In this document: positions 42,781 to 52,632 of the stretch, in pieces
How positions within the stretch are numbered: position 1 is the first letter of the stretch
How the letters are laid out: each line of letters starts with the position of its first letter
Source of the DNA: Jingyaoa shaoxingensis
GTDB lineage: Bacteria; Bacillota; Clostridia; Lachnospirales; Lachnospiraceae
Assembly (NCBI RefSeq): GCF_014385005.1
Contig: NZ_JACRSZ010000012.1
Span: 1 to 64,000 of the forward strand
Length of the DNA: 64,000 nucleotides
Direction: 5' to 3'
Position numbers and translations under genes: made by a program
The notes under the pieces: generated by a model
Seen by the model: only the letters and a program-made list of their open reading frames with translations
The model's database searches: none
Told to the model about the DNA's origin: nothing

Positions 42781-44077
42781 ATTCTACTCCTTTCTCCGGC
42801 AAAGTGACTGCCAGAACAAATTCTGGTTTCGTAAAAATATTCATACTTCCACCGGATTGTTCAAGACGAATACGCAGAGAACCAAGTCCACCGCCTTCTG
42901 TCACAATAGATTCCGGTTTTTTCCCATTATTTGTAAAAAATATGTTCCAGTTGGTTACGTGTTGTATTTCTATCCGCAGCTGATCTGCTCCGCCATGACG
43001 TACTGCATTCGTCAATGTTTCTGCAGCTGCCGCCATTAACAATTCCATCTGCTTCTCTTCAGTTGGAATATCCCCATGTACGATGATCTTCACGCCTGCA
43101 TCTTCTGCTGTTTTTATAAATTGTTTCCATTCATTTTTTTCTTCTGAAATCTCAGCTTCTTTTTTCAAAAGCAAAACAACATATTCCCAGCGTTTTCGTA
43201 CGCTTTCTTTTTCGATGACAGATTCGGTCTGTGTCAGATATGCTCTGGATGCCAGCAGTGCCTGCCCCATCTCTTTGTGAATCCGAATCTTGGTTTCCAG
43301 AATTTCTCGACTGCGCACGTAGGCATCCATATTTTCTCCATGTTGTCTCAGTCTCTGATTCATTTCTGTAAGCTGGCTGTTTTCTTTTTTTAATTGTTGT
43401 GATAACTGATACAATTTTGAAATATTTACAGCTGTCAATTGCCACACGTCTTTTGTATCCATTTTCAACAGTTGTTTTTCAAAAGACCAAATTTCTCCAT
43501 TTTTCATACGTAAACAATGTGTTCGTTCATACCATACCGGTTCTGCATGATTCGTTATCTGATCTCTTGATAATCTGGCCCAGAAAACATTTCCATTTTG
43601 AAGATCTTTTCCTGTCAACTCCTGACATATCTGTTCCATTTTCCAGTTAGACAACAATATAAATCCCTGTTCTGTAAAAAAACAGAGTCCCATCGGAAGA
43701 CATTCTACACTTTCTTTTATAGCAGATTTTGTCAGTGTACTTCTTTCATAATGAATCAGATGCCAGATCATTATACCTGTCAGTATCGTCAGACTTAACA
43801 GTATTAATATGACACCACATATCGGTAACTGGCTGATTTTCATCTCTATGATCTTTCCATCTGATAACCTGTTAAAAAAGAGTTTTTGATTCACGTCACG
43901 AAATGATAACAATACGATTCCTGTTATCACTAAAACACTCAGACAATATTTGAGTTTTGTTTTTTCTTTTTTCCAAACACCTGTCATCATACATCCAAAC
44001 TGAAGCAGAAAAAGCCCGTATAGACACAGAAGAATCATCCCCCTTGTAACATCCGACATTTGTGATACTGTAGTCAT
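42746..44077 (-). CDS. Sensor histidine kinase
   Basis: About 443 residues, start ATG 44077 (TTG 44083 is also possible; GGAG upstream of both). Three or four membrane helices lie within residues 15-115, then a PAS-like region (about 120-215), a coiled coil and a HisKA_3-like dimerisation helix with the probable phospho-His in RIHKEMGQAL (about residue 270). The ATPase part has N box AAAAETLTNAVRHGG and G2 GGGLGSLRIRLEQSGG. Paired with the LuxR-type regulator that overlaps its end. Confidence 0.88.
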   Translation of the reverse strand: MTTVSQMSDVTRGMILLCLYGLFLLQFGCMMTGVWKKEKTKLKYCLSVLVITGIVLLSFRDVNQKLFFNRLSDGKIIEMKISQLPICGVILILLSLTILTGIMIWHLIHYERSTLTKSAIKESVECLPMGLCFFTEQGFILLSNWKMEQICQELTGKDLQNGNVFWARLSRDQITNHAEPVWYERTHCLRMKNGEIWSFEKQLLKMDTKDVWQLTAVNISKLYQLSQQLKKENSQLTEMNQRLRQHGENMDAYVRSREILETKIRIHKEMGQALLASRAYLTQTESVIEKESVRKRWEYVVLLLKKEAEISEEKNEWKQFIKTAEDAGVKIIVHGDIPTEEKQMELLMAAAAETLTNAVRHGGADQLRIEIQHVTNWNIFFTNNGKKPESIVTEGGGLGSLRIRLEQSGGSMNIFTKPEFVLAVTLPEKGVEYDTNSSTDCRR

Positions 44078-44169
44078 TCTCAAGTTTCTCCTCTATTCAC
44101 ACTTAATCTGATTTCCTTATAAATTCGTAACAGTTCCGTACCTTTACAGTTACAGTGGCTGCTGAATAG

Positions 44170-45807
44170 TTATGTAAATTCTAAATACCAGGTTTTTTCC
44201 AGTTGCCTTATATTCACGCTGCCTCCCACTGCATACCAGTAGTTCCATTCTGGTATATTCCAGGCGTTTTCCAGATTTATCTGGATTTTCATACAGATTT
44301 GATTATTTAACACGTGAACATTTAAAAGCATTGCATCGGTCCGATCCAGTATCTGTTCTATCAGCTGTTCAAATGTATCATATACAGCAATCAGATATTC
44401 TGCTTTCGTTTCTCCCTGGCAAGAACTGTCCATGGAAACCATTGTTCCATAAAGCTGCATCATTTCAGCAGACTCTTTCAGACAAAAACTTAATTCCTTT
44501 GCCTGCAGCAGGGCTGAATTTTCTGCAAGCAATGCAAGATTGCATCTCCGTTTGATATAGGCACTTAATACACAAATATGCGCCAGCTGCTTCTGTTCTT
44601 CCTTTACATCTTTCTTTTTTAATAACTGCTCTACCTGATCTAACTGTTTTGTGACTTCTTCTGTAATACGGTCATACAGACGATTTTTTTCTTCGACTTG
44701 CAACTTCTTTTCGCGAAGCTCCAGTTCCGCCTTCATCAAATCATTTTTTTCAGATAATTGTTTTCCGGTGTTCTCCAGAGCTTCTGTAAATGTCATGATT
44801 TCTGAAACATCTTCCCACCAGAGAATCCATCCTCTTGTTAACTTTGCACATTTCAGTCTTTTTCCATCCATGACGATACCTTCATGTTCTAAATCAGTCA
44901 TCCAGGTCCGAACTTGTGCTTCCGGTTGTTGTGCCTGTCCGGATACATAACGCACCTTTCCCTTTTCATCTGCTATATGTGCTTCAATATTTGCAATTTC
45001 AAACAAACGGTCATATTGGGAATTCGAACGAATCAATCCACTTTGTATGCAGCTCTCCAGCAAAAGAACAATCATAGCACAGTTCAGTGCAGTCACATCA
45101 CACTTCAATATATTCATACAATATAAAATAGTAACGGCAACTTCTAACAGCATAACCAGAACCGGGATTTTTTGAAACCACGGACGCCCCGGTGCACGGC
45201 ATTGCCTCAATAATGACAAAACGAAGTACAGTCCAAGCAAAATACTCCACCCTGAAACAAGCAGATAGCAGGAACCATATGTATAATAATCATCTGAAAA
45301 TGCTGATCCGTCCGGAAAATCAAAGACAAGCTGATGAAGATCATTGGTAAATACCAGTAATAACAATATTATGGCCGGAAGATACAATAGTTTCCATTTT
45401 TCAGGTAATTTATAGTCCTCTGATTTTCCAAGACATTGAATGACAAATACACCAAACAATGGTACAAAAATCAATGCTATATAATATGCATACCAGCAGT
45501 ATCGATTTGCCCAGGTATCAGATGGGAAAAACATCCATTTGCAGGTTCGGATGTACAGCCACAATATCAACAAACTGCAGGCGGCCAGCAAATAACGTCT
45601 GACAGAATCCTGCATAATCCTCTGCTTTATGGTACTCATCCAGATAAATAATAAACCGGCATGAATCAGATGGCGACTGAACTGTAATATTGTTTCCAGC
45701 AAAATATAGTCTTCTTCTCTTGCGAGTTCTCTGATTACCGCTGCACAGATAAGAAGACAGACACTGATTACCAAATAATATAATTTTTTATTTTTTTTCA
45801 ATTCCAT
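44170..45807 (-). CDS. Histidine-kinase-like membrane protein lacking ATP-binding motifs
   Basis: A 545-residue protein with seven membrane helices (about 8-255, the 7TM arrangement found at the N-terminus of some histidine kinases), a PAS-like segment (about 270-345), a long coiled coil (345-415) and a C-terminal part of about 130 residues. The last part shows the strand pattern expected of a GHKL ATPase (LLNVHVLNNQICMKIQINL, SVNIRQLEKTWYLEF), but no N box with Asn and no glycine-rich G1/G2 boxes. No HisKA His-Glu motif was found. Probably a pseudokinase that modulates the adjacent two-component system, 86 nt upstream of its kinase gene. Confidence 0.75.
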   Translation of the reverse strand: MELKKNKKLYYLVISVCLLICAAVIRELAREEDYILLETILQFSRHLIHAGLLFIWMSTIKQRIMQDSVRRYLLAACSLLILWLYIRTCKWMFFPSDTWANRYCWYAYYIALIFVPLFGVFVIQCLGKSEDYKLPEKWKLLYLPAIILLLLVFTNDLHQLVFDFPDGSAFSDDYYTYGSCYLLVSGWSILLGLYFVLSLLRQCRAPGRPWFQKIPVLVMLLEVAVTILYCMNILKCDVTALNCAMIVLLLESCIQSGLIRSNSQYDRLFEIANIEAHIADEKGKVRYVSGQAQQPEAQVRTWMTDLEHEGIVMDGKRLKCAKLTRGWILWWEDVSEIMTFTEALENTGKQLSEKNDLMKAELELREKKLQVEEKNRLYDRITEEVTKQLDQVEQLLKKKDVKEEQKQLAHICVLSAYIKRRCNLALLAENSALLQAKELSFCLKESAEMMQLYGTMVSMDSSCQGETKAEYLIAVYDTFEQLIEQILDRTDAMLLNVHVLNNQICMKIQINLENAWNIPEWNYWYAVGGSVNIRQLEKTWYLEFT

Positions 45808-45858
45808 TGCATAACCTCATAATTTCTACAGTAATCGCCATTTTTATTTCCTGATTCT

Positions 45859-45888
45859 ATTCTAACATAAGAACAAAGAAGCTGCCAA
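45859..45888 (-). promoter_or_regulatory. Candidate promoter of the kinase-like / two-component genes
   Basis: Minus strand -35 TTGGCA (45883-45888), 18-nt spacer, -10 TAGAAT (45859-45864), about 50 nt before the start of the kinase-like gene. Confidence 0.55.
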
Positions 45889-45921
45889 TGTGCATTCAGA
45901 CAGATTTTCCTGCCGCATAAA

Positions 45922-45968
45922 AAAACACAACAGCCATAGATGCTTTTCTCTTACAGCTGCTGTGTTTT
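45922..45968 (-). terminator. Terminator after the hypothetical membrane protein gene
   Basis: Minus-strand arms AAAACACAGCAGC and GCTGTTGTGTTTT (45956-45968 and 45922-45934) pair over 13 positions with one G-U, followed by a T-run. Confidence 0.85.
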
Positions 45969-45974
45969 ATTCTT

Positions 45975-46982
45975 TTATTTATAATCCATAACCAGAAACA
46001 TTGATTTAATTGCCACTACTTCATCGTATTCTTCCTGTTCTACCACGACATTAGAATTTAATGCTTTTAAATCCAGCTTCAATACCTGAAGGGCACTTTC
46101 CAGGTTCTCTGCACGTCCTTCCTTTAAAATCTCTGTCATACGTTTCAGAACGATCGGATGGGCATAATAAGCCGGAACCGGAAAATCCGGGTAGGTCTGA
46201 ATATAATGTTCCATAGCATATATGGAATCTTTTAGTTTCTGTTCCAGATATTTTCTGTTATTTTTTGATGTTGGCAAAACGTTGGCTCCTGCAAACAGGA
46301 AAATTGCTGCCAGACCAAATAACAAAAAGTAAATGCCAAATCCTGCATGGGTGATCAGTGAATAAACACCATAGGCAAATGCTCCTGCTCCCATGACCGT
46401 AATCGCCAGTGCAACCCATTTATAAGCCGGATTACTACGATCATAAATACGCTTCTTCCTGGCTGACTGACTCAAATCCAGATACAGATCTGACTTTCTG
46501 TGAAGATATTTTTCTGCCTTCTCCAGATTCTGGATACTCATTTTTGCTTCGTCTGACAAATTGGATACATGTTTCTTTTCAGCCAGACGTCGGGCTTTCT
46601 CTGCCAGCTTCCGTTCTGCCTCTACACTATGCAGTGGAATATTGGGAAAATTCGTTTCCACAAAAGCAAGCAGACGATCCACGTCCTCTTCGTGCTTAAA
46701 ATTGCACTGCTTTTGCTTTCCGTTATCATACTCCACTACCAGATATGGCAGTGTACCAAAAATTCCCTTTCCGGTAAATCCACCTTTACTCATAGCCACT
46801 CTTTTAAAAATTCTGTTAACCGATTTGATTGGCACATAATATTGACGATCAATATAAAAGCTATTCAGATACAGTGCTTTCTTTCCGATACCACACGGAC
46901 CAAACTTTCGACAATTCTTTTTATCCTGTTTAATTTCCTCCTCTGGGAGCGACATTTCTCCAAGCTTCTTTGTTAAAATCAT
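45975..46982 (-). CDS. Hypothetical membrane protein
   Basis: A 335-residue protein. Residues 1-110 form a soluble domain with YLNSFYIDRQYYVPIKSVNRIFKRV-like content (a PH-like beta domain is possible: VAMSKGGFTGKGIFGTLPYLVVEYDNGK, partly quoted for position only), then a charged coiled coil (about 120-185), two membrane helices (about 190-212 and 218-240) and a helical tail. No known family recognised. It is a separate unit with its own terminator, between cstA and the kinase-like gene. Confidence 0.7.
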   Translation of the reverse strand: MILTKKLGEMSLPEEEIKQDKKNCRKFGPCGIGKKALYLNSFYIDRQYYVPIKSVNRIFKRVAMSKGGFTGKGIFGTLPYLVVEYDNGKQKQCNFKHEEDVDRLLAFVETNFPNIPLHSVEAERKLAEKARRLAEKKHVSNLSDEAKMSIQNLEKAEKYLHRKSDLYLDLSQSARKKRIYDRSNPAYKWVALAITVMGAGAFAYGVYSLITHAGFGIYFLLFGLAAIFLFAGANVLPTSKNNRKYLEQKLKDSIYAMEHYIQTYPDFPVPAYYAHPIVLKRMTEILKEGRAENLESALQVLKLDLKALNSNVVVEQEEYDEVVAIKSMFLVMDYK

Positions 46983-47057
46983 GATCTGTTCTCTCTTTTC
47001 ACTTATTTTGATCTGATGTGCGGTACCCGCAACTCAATGCCAAGACTTTTTAAAAAC

Positions 47058-47090
47058 AGACCAGGCGAGAGTCCATCCCCCGCCTGATCT
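47058..47090 (-). terminator. cstA terminator
   Basis: Minus-strand arms AGATCAGGCG and CGCCTGGTCT (47081-47090 and 47058-47067) with one G-U, followed by GTTTTT. Confidence 0.8.
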
Positions 47091-47143
47091 ATGTAAGTCA
47101 GCTGATTTGTCTCATATTGAGATCTTCCCGGCTACATTATTCT

Positions 47144-48586
47144 TTACGCAGCTTTCACTGGTTTCTTTGTTGCATGAAGAAAGATACCAAGAAACAGTGC
47201 TGCCAGAATGATTCCTGCCGGATATGCAATTGTGGTGGAAAGTCCCAGACACTCAGATGCACATACAAAATAGGTCATGGATACTGCACTCATAAAGGTT
47301 GCCGGTACTGCAGTAATCCAGTAATTCTTCTTCTCACGATACAGATACATACTTGCAGTCCATAATACGATCATTGCCAGAGTCTGGTTGGTCCAGCTGA
47401 AGTATCTCCATACAATCGCATAATCCAAATGTCCGATGAATGCACCGGCTGCCAGCAATGGCACACAAAGTACCAGACGTTTCTGAATCTTGTTCTGGTC
47501 AATCTTGAACCAGTCTGCCAATACCAGACGGGCACTACGGAATGCCGTATCACCAGAAGTAATAGGGCAAACGATAACACCGACCATAGCCAGAGCCACA
47601 CCTACAGAACCCATTGTCTTAATACATACATCATAGATCGCTGCGGACTGACCATTTGCAAGGATCTCTTTTAATCCTGTGCTGAGTCCACCGGTTACTT
47701 CGTATACTGCACAGCCTGCTGCTGCCCAGATCAGAGCGATGACACCTTCTGCTACCATGGCACCGTAGAATACGAAATGTCCCTGTTTTTCAGACTTCAT
47801 ACAACGAGCCATCAACGGTGACTGTGTGGAATGGAAACCAGAGATCGCACCACATGCTACGGTAATAAACATGAAACTCCAGATCGGTTTACCATCCGGA
47901 TGCATATTTGTAAAGTTACTCCAGATCTCTGGAATGGTATATGCAGGATTGGTAAAGATACCAAAGATAACACCAACTGCCATAACAATCAGGCAAATAC
48001 CAAATATTGGATAAATACGTCCGATAATCTTGTCAATAGAAATAAAAGTTGCGATAAAATAATATGCCAGAATGATCCACAGCCATACTTCTGTGCTGGA
48101 AAACATTCCGCTGATACCGGCGTTCTTTAACAGTGTTACAATCAAACCTGCAGGTCCTACCGCAAATACGGTACCTACCATAACCAGCAGAACGACGCTG
48201 AATACACGCATCACATTTTTCATCACGCCACCGAGATAAATACCACATACCTCAGAAATGGATGCTCCATCATTTCTCGCAGAAAGCATACCGGAGAAAT
48301 AATCATGTACACCACCGGCAAAAATGGTACCAAACGTGATCCATAAGAACACTACCGGTCCCCAGAGGGCACCCTGCATAGCACCGAAGATCGGTCCCAG
48401 TCCTGCAATATTCAGCAGCTGTACCAGGAACAGCTTCCACTGTGGCATGACAACGTAGTCTACGCCGTCATTGATCCTGACTGCCGGTGTCTCTCTGTCA
48501 TCCGGTGCAAAAGTGTTTTCCACTACTTTGCCGTAGACAAAATACCCACCTAACAACAGGGCAAAACAAATAATAAAACTTAACAT
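47144..48586 (-). CDS. cstA: CstA-family carrier (carbon starvation protein A)
   Basis: A 480-residue polytopic membrane protein from ATG 48586 (GGGAGGTG upstream). The family start (PAVRINDGVDYVVMPQWKLF) and QLLNIAGLGPIFGAMQGALWGP block, plus GAISGFHSTQSPLMARC, identify CstA. E. coli CstA and YjiY/BtsT import peptides or pyruvate. This is the shorter form of about 480 residues common in Clostridia (E. coli CstA is about 700). Single-gene unit with promoter and terminator; substrate not determined from sequence. Confidence 0.93.
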   Translation of the reverse strand: MLSFIICFALLLGGYFVYGKVVENTFAPDDRETPAVRINDGVDYVVMPQWKLFLVQLLNIAGLGPIFGAMQGALWGPVVFLWITFGTIFAGGVHDYFSGMLSARNDGASISEVCGIYLGGVMKNVMRVFSVVLLVMVGTVFAVGPAGLIVTLLKNAGISGMFSSTEVWLWIILAYYFIATFISIDKIIGRIYPIFGICLIVMAVGVIFGIFTNPAYTIPEIWSNFTNMHPDGKPIWSFMFITVACGAISGFHSTQSPLMARCMKSEKQGHFVFYGAMVAEGVIALIWAAAGCAVYEVTGGLSTGLKEILANGQSAAIYDVCIKTMGSVGVALAMVGVIVCPITSGDTAFRSARLVLADWFKIDQNKIQKRLVLCVPLLAAGAFIGHLDYAIVWRYFSWTNQTLAMIVLWTASMYLYREKKNYWITAVPATFMSAVSMTYFVCASECLGLSTTIAYPAGIILAALFLGIFLHATKKPVKAA

Positions 48587-48618
48587 AACAACACCTCCCA
48601 TGTGTTTTCATCATATCT

Positions 48619-48646
48619 ATTATAGTATAATCTGCATAATTTTCAA
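48619..48646 (-). promoter_or_regulatory. cstA promoter
   Basis: Minus strand -35 TTGAAA (48641-48646), 16-nt spacer, -10 TATAAT (48619-48624). Confidence 0.75.
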
Positions 48647-48720
48647 CATATTTCATTCTATTTTTCGTCAAACCGCAATACTGTTTTTGTATTTTTATCA
48701 TACCTTTCTGGTATGGTAAA

Positions 48721-48757
48721 AGACGGAGCTTTTGCTATCTCTGCAAAAACTCCGTCT
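48721..48757 (-). terminator. Terminator of the histidine operon
   Basis: Arms AGACGGAG..TTTTGC and GCAAAA..CTCCGTCT (48721-48735, 48743-48757) with one internal mismatch, followed on the minus strand by TTTTACC. It lies 24 nt after the hisIE stop. Confidence 0.85.
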
Positions 48758-48780
48758 CAATATCTGTCAGAACCGATTCT

Positions 48781-49998
48781 TTAACCTTCTTTGTGCTTCT
48801 TTTCTCTCCTGTCAATCTCTTCTGTTACATCTTCCCAGCTTACCTGATATTCTGCCATCAGATCTGTCATATGATACAGAACGTCTGCTGCCTGTTTCTT
48901 AACAGATGTATGGTCAATCAATGTTTCTTTTTTCTTCTGTGCATTTTCATACAGATGCTGAAGTGTATTCATCGGATCAATGGCATCATACTCTTTCTTC
49001 ATCAGATCCCTGTAAAAGCAACTTCGATTACCTGTATGGCAGGCTGCTCCTACTTGCACAACATAAGCAAGAAGGGTATCATTGTCGCAGTCTATGGACA
49101 GCCGCTTCACATACTGAAAGTGCCCGGATGTCTCTCCTTTGGTCCACAACTCCTGACGACTTCTGCTCCAGTAGGTCATACGCCCTGTCTTAACAGTCTT
49201 GTCAAAAGCCTCCTCGTTCATGTATGCCAGCATCAGCACTTCTCCATTGCGGTAATCCTGTACGATAACCGGGATCAGCCCGTCACTGTTCAGCTTGAAT
49301 TCTGACCAGGCAATAGCAGACTTCTGCTGTTTCATAGGAATTCCCTTCATCTGAAGAAGATCCTTTAATTCAAAAAGATCTACTTCTGTATTAGAAATCA
49401 CATTGCCGGAAATACCGGATACATTGTCTTCTTTTAATAATACATATACTTTCTGATAATCCACCAGATCCATCAGAGGGATACAGGTAACCGGAAGACT
49501 GCGCACAGCCTCATAAAGGTGACGGTTATCTCCAAGAAGAATTACCTCTTCTGCATACTTTTCAATGCGATCATTTTCCTCTTTAGGGAAAGTAAAATCA
49601 TTGATGCAGACAGCGATATGTTCTTTTCCAAACTGTTTACATGCTTCTGGCAGCAGATCTCTGTTCTCTTCTTTTGACATATTCAGAAATACTCGGTTGC
49701 ACCCCATATCCACCAGCGCTTCCATATCATGCAGTCCCTCTATATGTCCGCCCGCAATTACCGGAATCTGGCTTCTTCCACACAGACATTTGATGATTCT
49801 CTGATGAAGTTTGTGTTCTTCTTCGGATTTCGATAAATCAAACAGAATCAGTGCATCGGCGCCTTTATGCTCATAGTATTTTGCCAGTTCCGGAATAGAA
49901 CGTTCTCCCAGAATATGAAAATTCGTAATCCCGGTTACTGCTTTCCCGTTTTTCATAAAAATATGTGCAAGAAGATTTTTTACATTAGATTCTTTCAT
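48781..49998 (-). CDS. hisI: HisA/F-like domain fused to HisI and a shortened HisE
   Basis: A 405-residue fusion. Residues 1-215 form a HisA/HisF-like half of a TIM barrel ([40 protein letters not shown] are in order; quoted blocks are partial), with the usual catalytic Asp pair not clearly kept. Residues about 225-330 are an intact HisI phosphoribosyl-AMP cyclohydrolase ([31 protein letters not shown]). Residues about 345-405 resemble HisE phosphoribosyl-ATP pyrophosphatase ([20 protein letters not shown]), but the KxGEExxE helix that binds magnesium is missing. HisI activity is likely; HisE activity is doubtful. Last gene of the his operon, 3 nt after hisB. Confidence 0.88.
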   Translation of the reverse strand: MKESNVKNLLAHIFMKNGKAVTGITNFHILGERSIPELAKYYEHKGADALILFDLSKSEEEHKLHQRIIKCLCGRSQIPVIAGGHIEGLHDMEALVDMGCNRVFLNMSKEENRDLLPEACKQFGKEHIAVCINDFTFPKEENDRIEKYAEEVILLGDNRHLYEAVRSLPVTCIPLMDLVDYQKVYVLLKEDNVSGISGNVISNTEVDLFELKDLLQMKGIPMKQQKSAIAWSEFKLNSDGLIPVIVQDYRNGEVLMLAYMNEEAFDKTVKTGRMTYWSRSRQELWTKGETSGHFQYVKRLSIDCDNDTLLAYVVQVGAACHTGNRSCFYRDLMKKEYDAIDPMNTLQHLYENAQKKKETLIDHTSVKKQAADVLYHMTDLMAEYQVSWEDVTEEIDRREKKHKEG

Positions 49999-50001
49999 AC
50001 T

Positions 50002-50592
50002 TTACAGACTTCCTTTCGTTGACAGTACTCCTGTAATTCTTTCATCATATCCGGTTGCCATATCCAGTGCTTTTGCAAATGCCTTAAATGCACACTCTGC
50101 AATATGATGGTTATTAACACCGGATAACTGCTTAAAATGCAGGTTCATTCCTGCAGAATAGGAAATGGCATAAAAGAATTCACGTACCATTTCTGCATCC
50201 ATATCTCCGATTTTTTCACAGGTAAGAGTAAGATCTGAGCTGTAATACGGTCTTCCGGACAGATCAATGGCACAGAGTACCAGCGCATCATCCATCGGCA
50301 GAATTGCCTGTCCGAATCTGCGGATTCCTCTTTTATCACCGATTGCTTCCTTAATTGCTTCTCCCAGGACAATTCCGGTGTCTTCTATTGTATGGTGAGA
50401 ATCTACCTCAATATCTCCCCGTATCGTTCCGCTTAAGTCAAATAATCCATGTCTGGTAAATCCATTTAACATATGATCAAAAAATGGAATGCCGGAATCC
50501 AGATGAAAGTCACCCTGTCCGTCAATGCAGAAATTTAATTTAATCTCTGTCTCTGATGTAAATCTTTTGATTTCTGCGCTGCGATCTGCCAT
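50002..50592 (-). CDS. hisB: Imidazoleglycerol-phosphate dehydratase
   Basis: A 196-residue protein from ATG 50592 (GAGGAGG upstream; the longer frame to 50610 begins within the binding site). The metal-binding motifs GIPFFDHMLNGFTRHG, DSHHTIEDTG, and GVNNHHIAECAFKA are all present. Only the dehydratase domain is found, without the phosphatase part of E. coli HisB. Sixth step of histidine synthesis. Confidence 0.97.
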   Translation of the reverse strand: MADRSAEIKRFTSETEIKLNFCIDGQGDFHLDSGIPFFDHMLNGFTRHGLFDLSGTIRGDIEVDSHHTIEDTGIVLGEAIKEAIGDKRGIRRFGQAILPMDDALVLCAIDLSGRPYYSSDLTLTCEKIGDMDAEMVREFFYAISYSAGMNLHFKQLSGVNNHHIAECAFKAFAKALDMATGYDERITGVLSTKGSL

Positions 50593-50664
50593 GATATATT
50601 TCCTCCTCATTTATGCCATGCGCCTGATTCTCTGTTTCACATCCAAGAGCGCTGCCCCCTGACA

Positions 50665-51954
50665 TTACTCAAACCTTACATGTATAGAATTAGCATGAGC
50701 TGTAAGCTGCTCTGCCTTTGCAAACTTCTCAATATCTTCATGTACTGCTTCCAGTGCTTCTCTGGAATAGTAAACAATGCTGGATTTCTTTACAAAATCA
50801 TCTACATTCAGCGGTGAGAAAAATCTGGATGTTCCATTAGTCGGCAGTACATGGTTCGGTCCTGCAAAATAGTCTCCCAGAGGTTCGCTGCTGTATTCTC
50901 CAATAAAGATTGCTCCGGCATTACGGATCCTAGTCATCACCTCGAATGGATTGGCTGTTACGATCTCCAGATGCTCAGAAGCGATCTCATTTGCCGCATC
51001 AATAGCATCCTGCATATTCTCAGCTACCAGAATGTATCCGAACTGATCCAGTGATTTTTGGATAATCTCTTTTCTGGATAATACTTTCATAAATCCATCC
51101 ACCTCTTCCGATACCTTCTCTGCCAGATCCATGCTTGTCGTGATCAGGATGGCGGATGCCATCTCATCATGTTCCGCCTGGGAAAGAAGATCCGCTGCCA
51201 CGAAACGTGAATTGGCAGTCTCATCAGCAAGCACCAGAATCTCACTTGGTCCTGCGATAGAATCAATGTTGACAAAACCGTACACTGCTTTTTTGGCAAG
51301 CGCCACATAGATATTACCCGGTCCTACGATCTTGTCTACTTTTTCAATGGATTCTGTTCCAAAAGCAAGTGCTGCGATTGCCTGTGCTCCGCCTACCTTG
51401 TAGACTTCATCGGCTCCGGCTTCGTTTGCTGCCACCAGCGTGGTAGGATTCACTTTTCCTTCCGCATTACACGGTGTAGTCATAACAATCTTCCCTACAC
51501 CCGCTACCTTTGCCGGCACAATATTCATCAATACAGAAGAAGGATACACAGCCTTTCCACCAGGTACGTAAACACCAACTCTTGCCAGTGGCGTAATCTT
51601 CTGACCAAGAAGGGTTCCGTCTTCCTTGCTGTCAAACCAGCTTGTCCGTCTCTGTTTTTCATGATAAGAACGGATATTTACCAGTGCTTTACGAATGACT
51701 TCCAGAAGCTCCGGATCTACCTGGCTGTAGGCTTCTTCCAGTTCTTCCTTTGTCACACGGATATTGGATTCATTGATCTTCGCATGATCAAACTTCTCAG
51801 TATATTCAAAAACTGCTTCATTTTTACGCTTTCTTACGTCATCTACAATCGCAGCTACTTTATCTTCATAAGCACCATAGTTGTTCGGACTTCTTTTTAA
51901 CAAATCTTCCAGAAGATTATCCTTAGACTCCTGTGTCAGTGTTACAATTCTCAT
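50665..51954 (-). CDS. hisD: Histidinol dehydrogenase
   Basis: A 429-residue protein with the family signatures VYVPGGKAVYPSSVLMN, GVGKIVMTTPC, VDKIVGPGNIYVALAKK, DSIAGPSEILVLAD and QAEHDE, and the late NHVLPTNGTSRF. Oxidises L-histidinol to L-histidine with two NAD, using zinc. Start ATG 51954 follows GGAGGAG. Operon order is hisZ-hisG-hisD-hisB-hisI. Confidence 0.97.
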   Translation of the reverse strand: MRIVTLTQESKDNLLEDLLKRSPNNYGAYEDKVAAIVDDVRKRKNEAVFEYTEKFDHAKINESNIRVTKEELEEAYSQVDPELLEVIRKALVNIRSYHEKQRRTSWFDSKEDGTLLGQKITPLARVGVYVPGGKAVYPSSVLMNIVPAKVAGVGKIVMTTPCNAEGKVNPTTLVAANEAGADEVYKVGGAQAIAALAFGTESIEKVDKIVGPGNIYVALAKKAVYGFVNIDSIAGPSEILVLADETANSRFVAADLLSQAEHDEMASAILITTSMDLAEKVSEEVDGFMKVLSRKEIIQKSLDQFGYILVAENMQDAIDAANEIASEHLEIVTANPFEVMTRIRNAGAIFIGEYSSEPLGDYFAGPNHVLPTNGTSRFFSPLNVDDFVKKSSIVYYSREALEAVHEDIEKFAKAEQLTAHANSIHVRFE

Positions 51955-51985
51955 TTCTGACTCCTCCTGTACTGTAATTTTGTGA

Positions 51986-52621
51986 TTATAATACTGTTTT
52001 TAATTTATTCAGAATCTCTGTAATTCGTTCGCTCTCCATCTGCATGCTGACTCTGTTTACTACAACTCTTGCCGAGAGCGGGCATACTTCTTCCAGTACC
52101 TGCAGACCATTTTCCCTTAGGGTTGATCCAGTCTCGACAATATCTACAATCACATCAGAGAGTCCCACGATAGGTGCCAACTCAATGGAGCCATTCAGCT
52201 TAATAATTTCAACTGTCTGACACTTTTTATTATAAAAATATTCCTTTGCAATCCTCGGATATTTGGTTGCCACACGAATACGCTGCTGATGCTTCAGAAG
52301 CTCTGCTGCCTCAGCCGGTCCGCAGACACACATGCAGCATTTTCCAAATCCCAGATCCAGTACTTCATAAAGCTTACGGTTTTCTTCATCTATGGTATCT
52401 TTTCCTACCACACCGATATCTGCTGCCCCGTATTCTACGTAAGTCGGCACATCCGGTCCCTTGGCCAGAAAAAATTTTAACTTCAGTTCTTCATTTACAA
52501 AGATCAGTTTTCTCGAATCGGTATCTTTCATCTCTTCGCAGGTGATACCTACCTGTTCCAAAAGAGCAAGGGTCTGCTTGGCAAGTCTTCCCTTGGTCAG
52601 TGCAAATGTTAAATAACGCAT
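51986..52621 (-). CDS. hisG: ATP phosphoribosyltransferase, short form
   Basis: A 211-residue HisG of the short type: [16 protein letters not shown] at the start, [13 protein letters not shown], and [18 protein letters not shown] as the PRPP-binding block. The C-terminal regulatory domain of long HisG is absent, so it needs HisZ, whose gene lies 11 nt upstream. Catalyses the first, feedback-controlled step of histidine synthesis. Confidence 0.97.
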   Translation of the reverse strand: MRYLTFALTKGRLAKQTLALLEQVGITCEEMKDTDSRKLIFVNEELKLKFFLAKGPDVPTYVEYGAADIGVVGKDTIDEENRKLYEVLDLGFGKCCMCVCGPAEAAELLKHQQRIRVATKYPRIAKEYFYNKKCQTVEIIKLNGSIELAPIVGLSDVIVDIVETGSTLRENGLQVLEEVCPLSARVVVNRVSMQMESERITEILNKLKTVL

Positions 52622-52632
52622 CAGTCTTTCCC

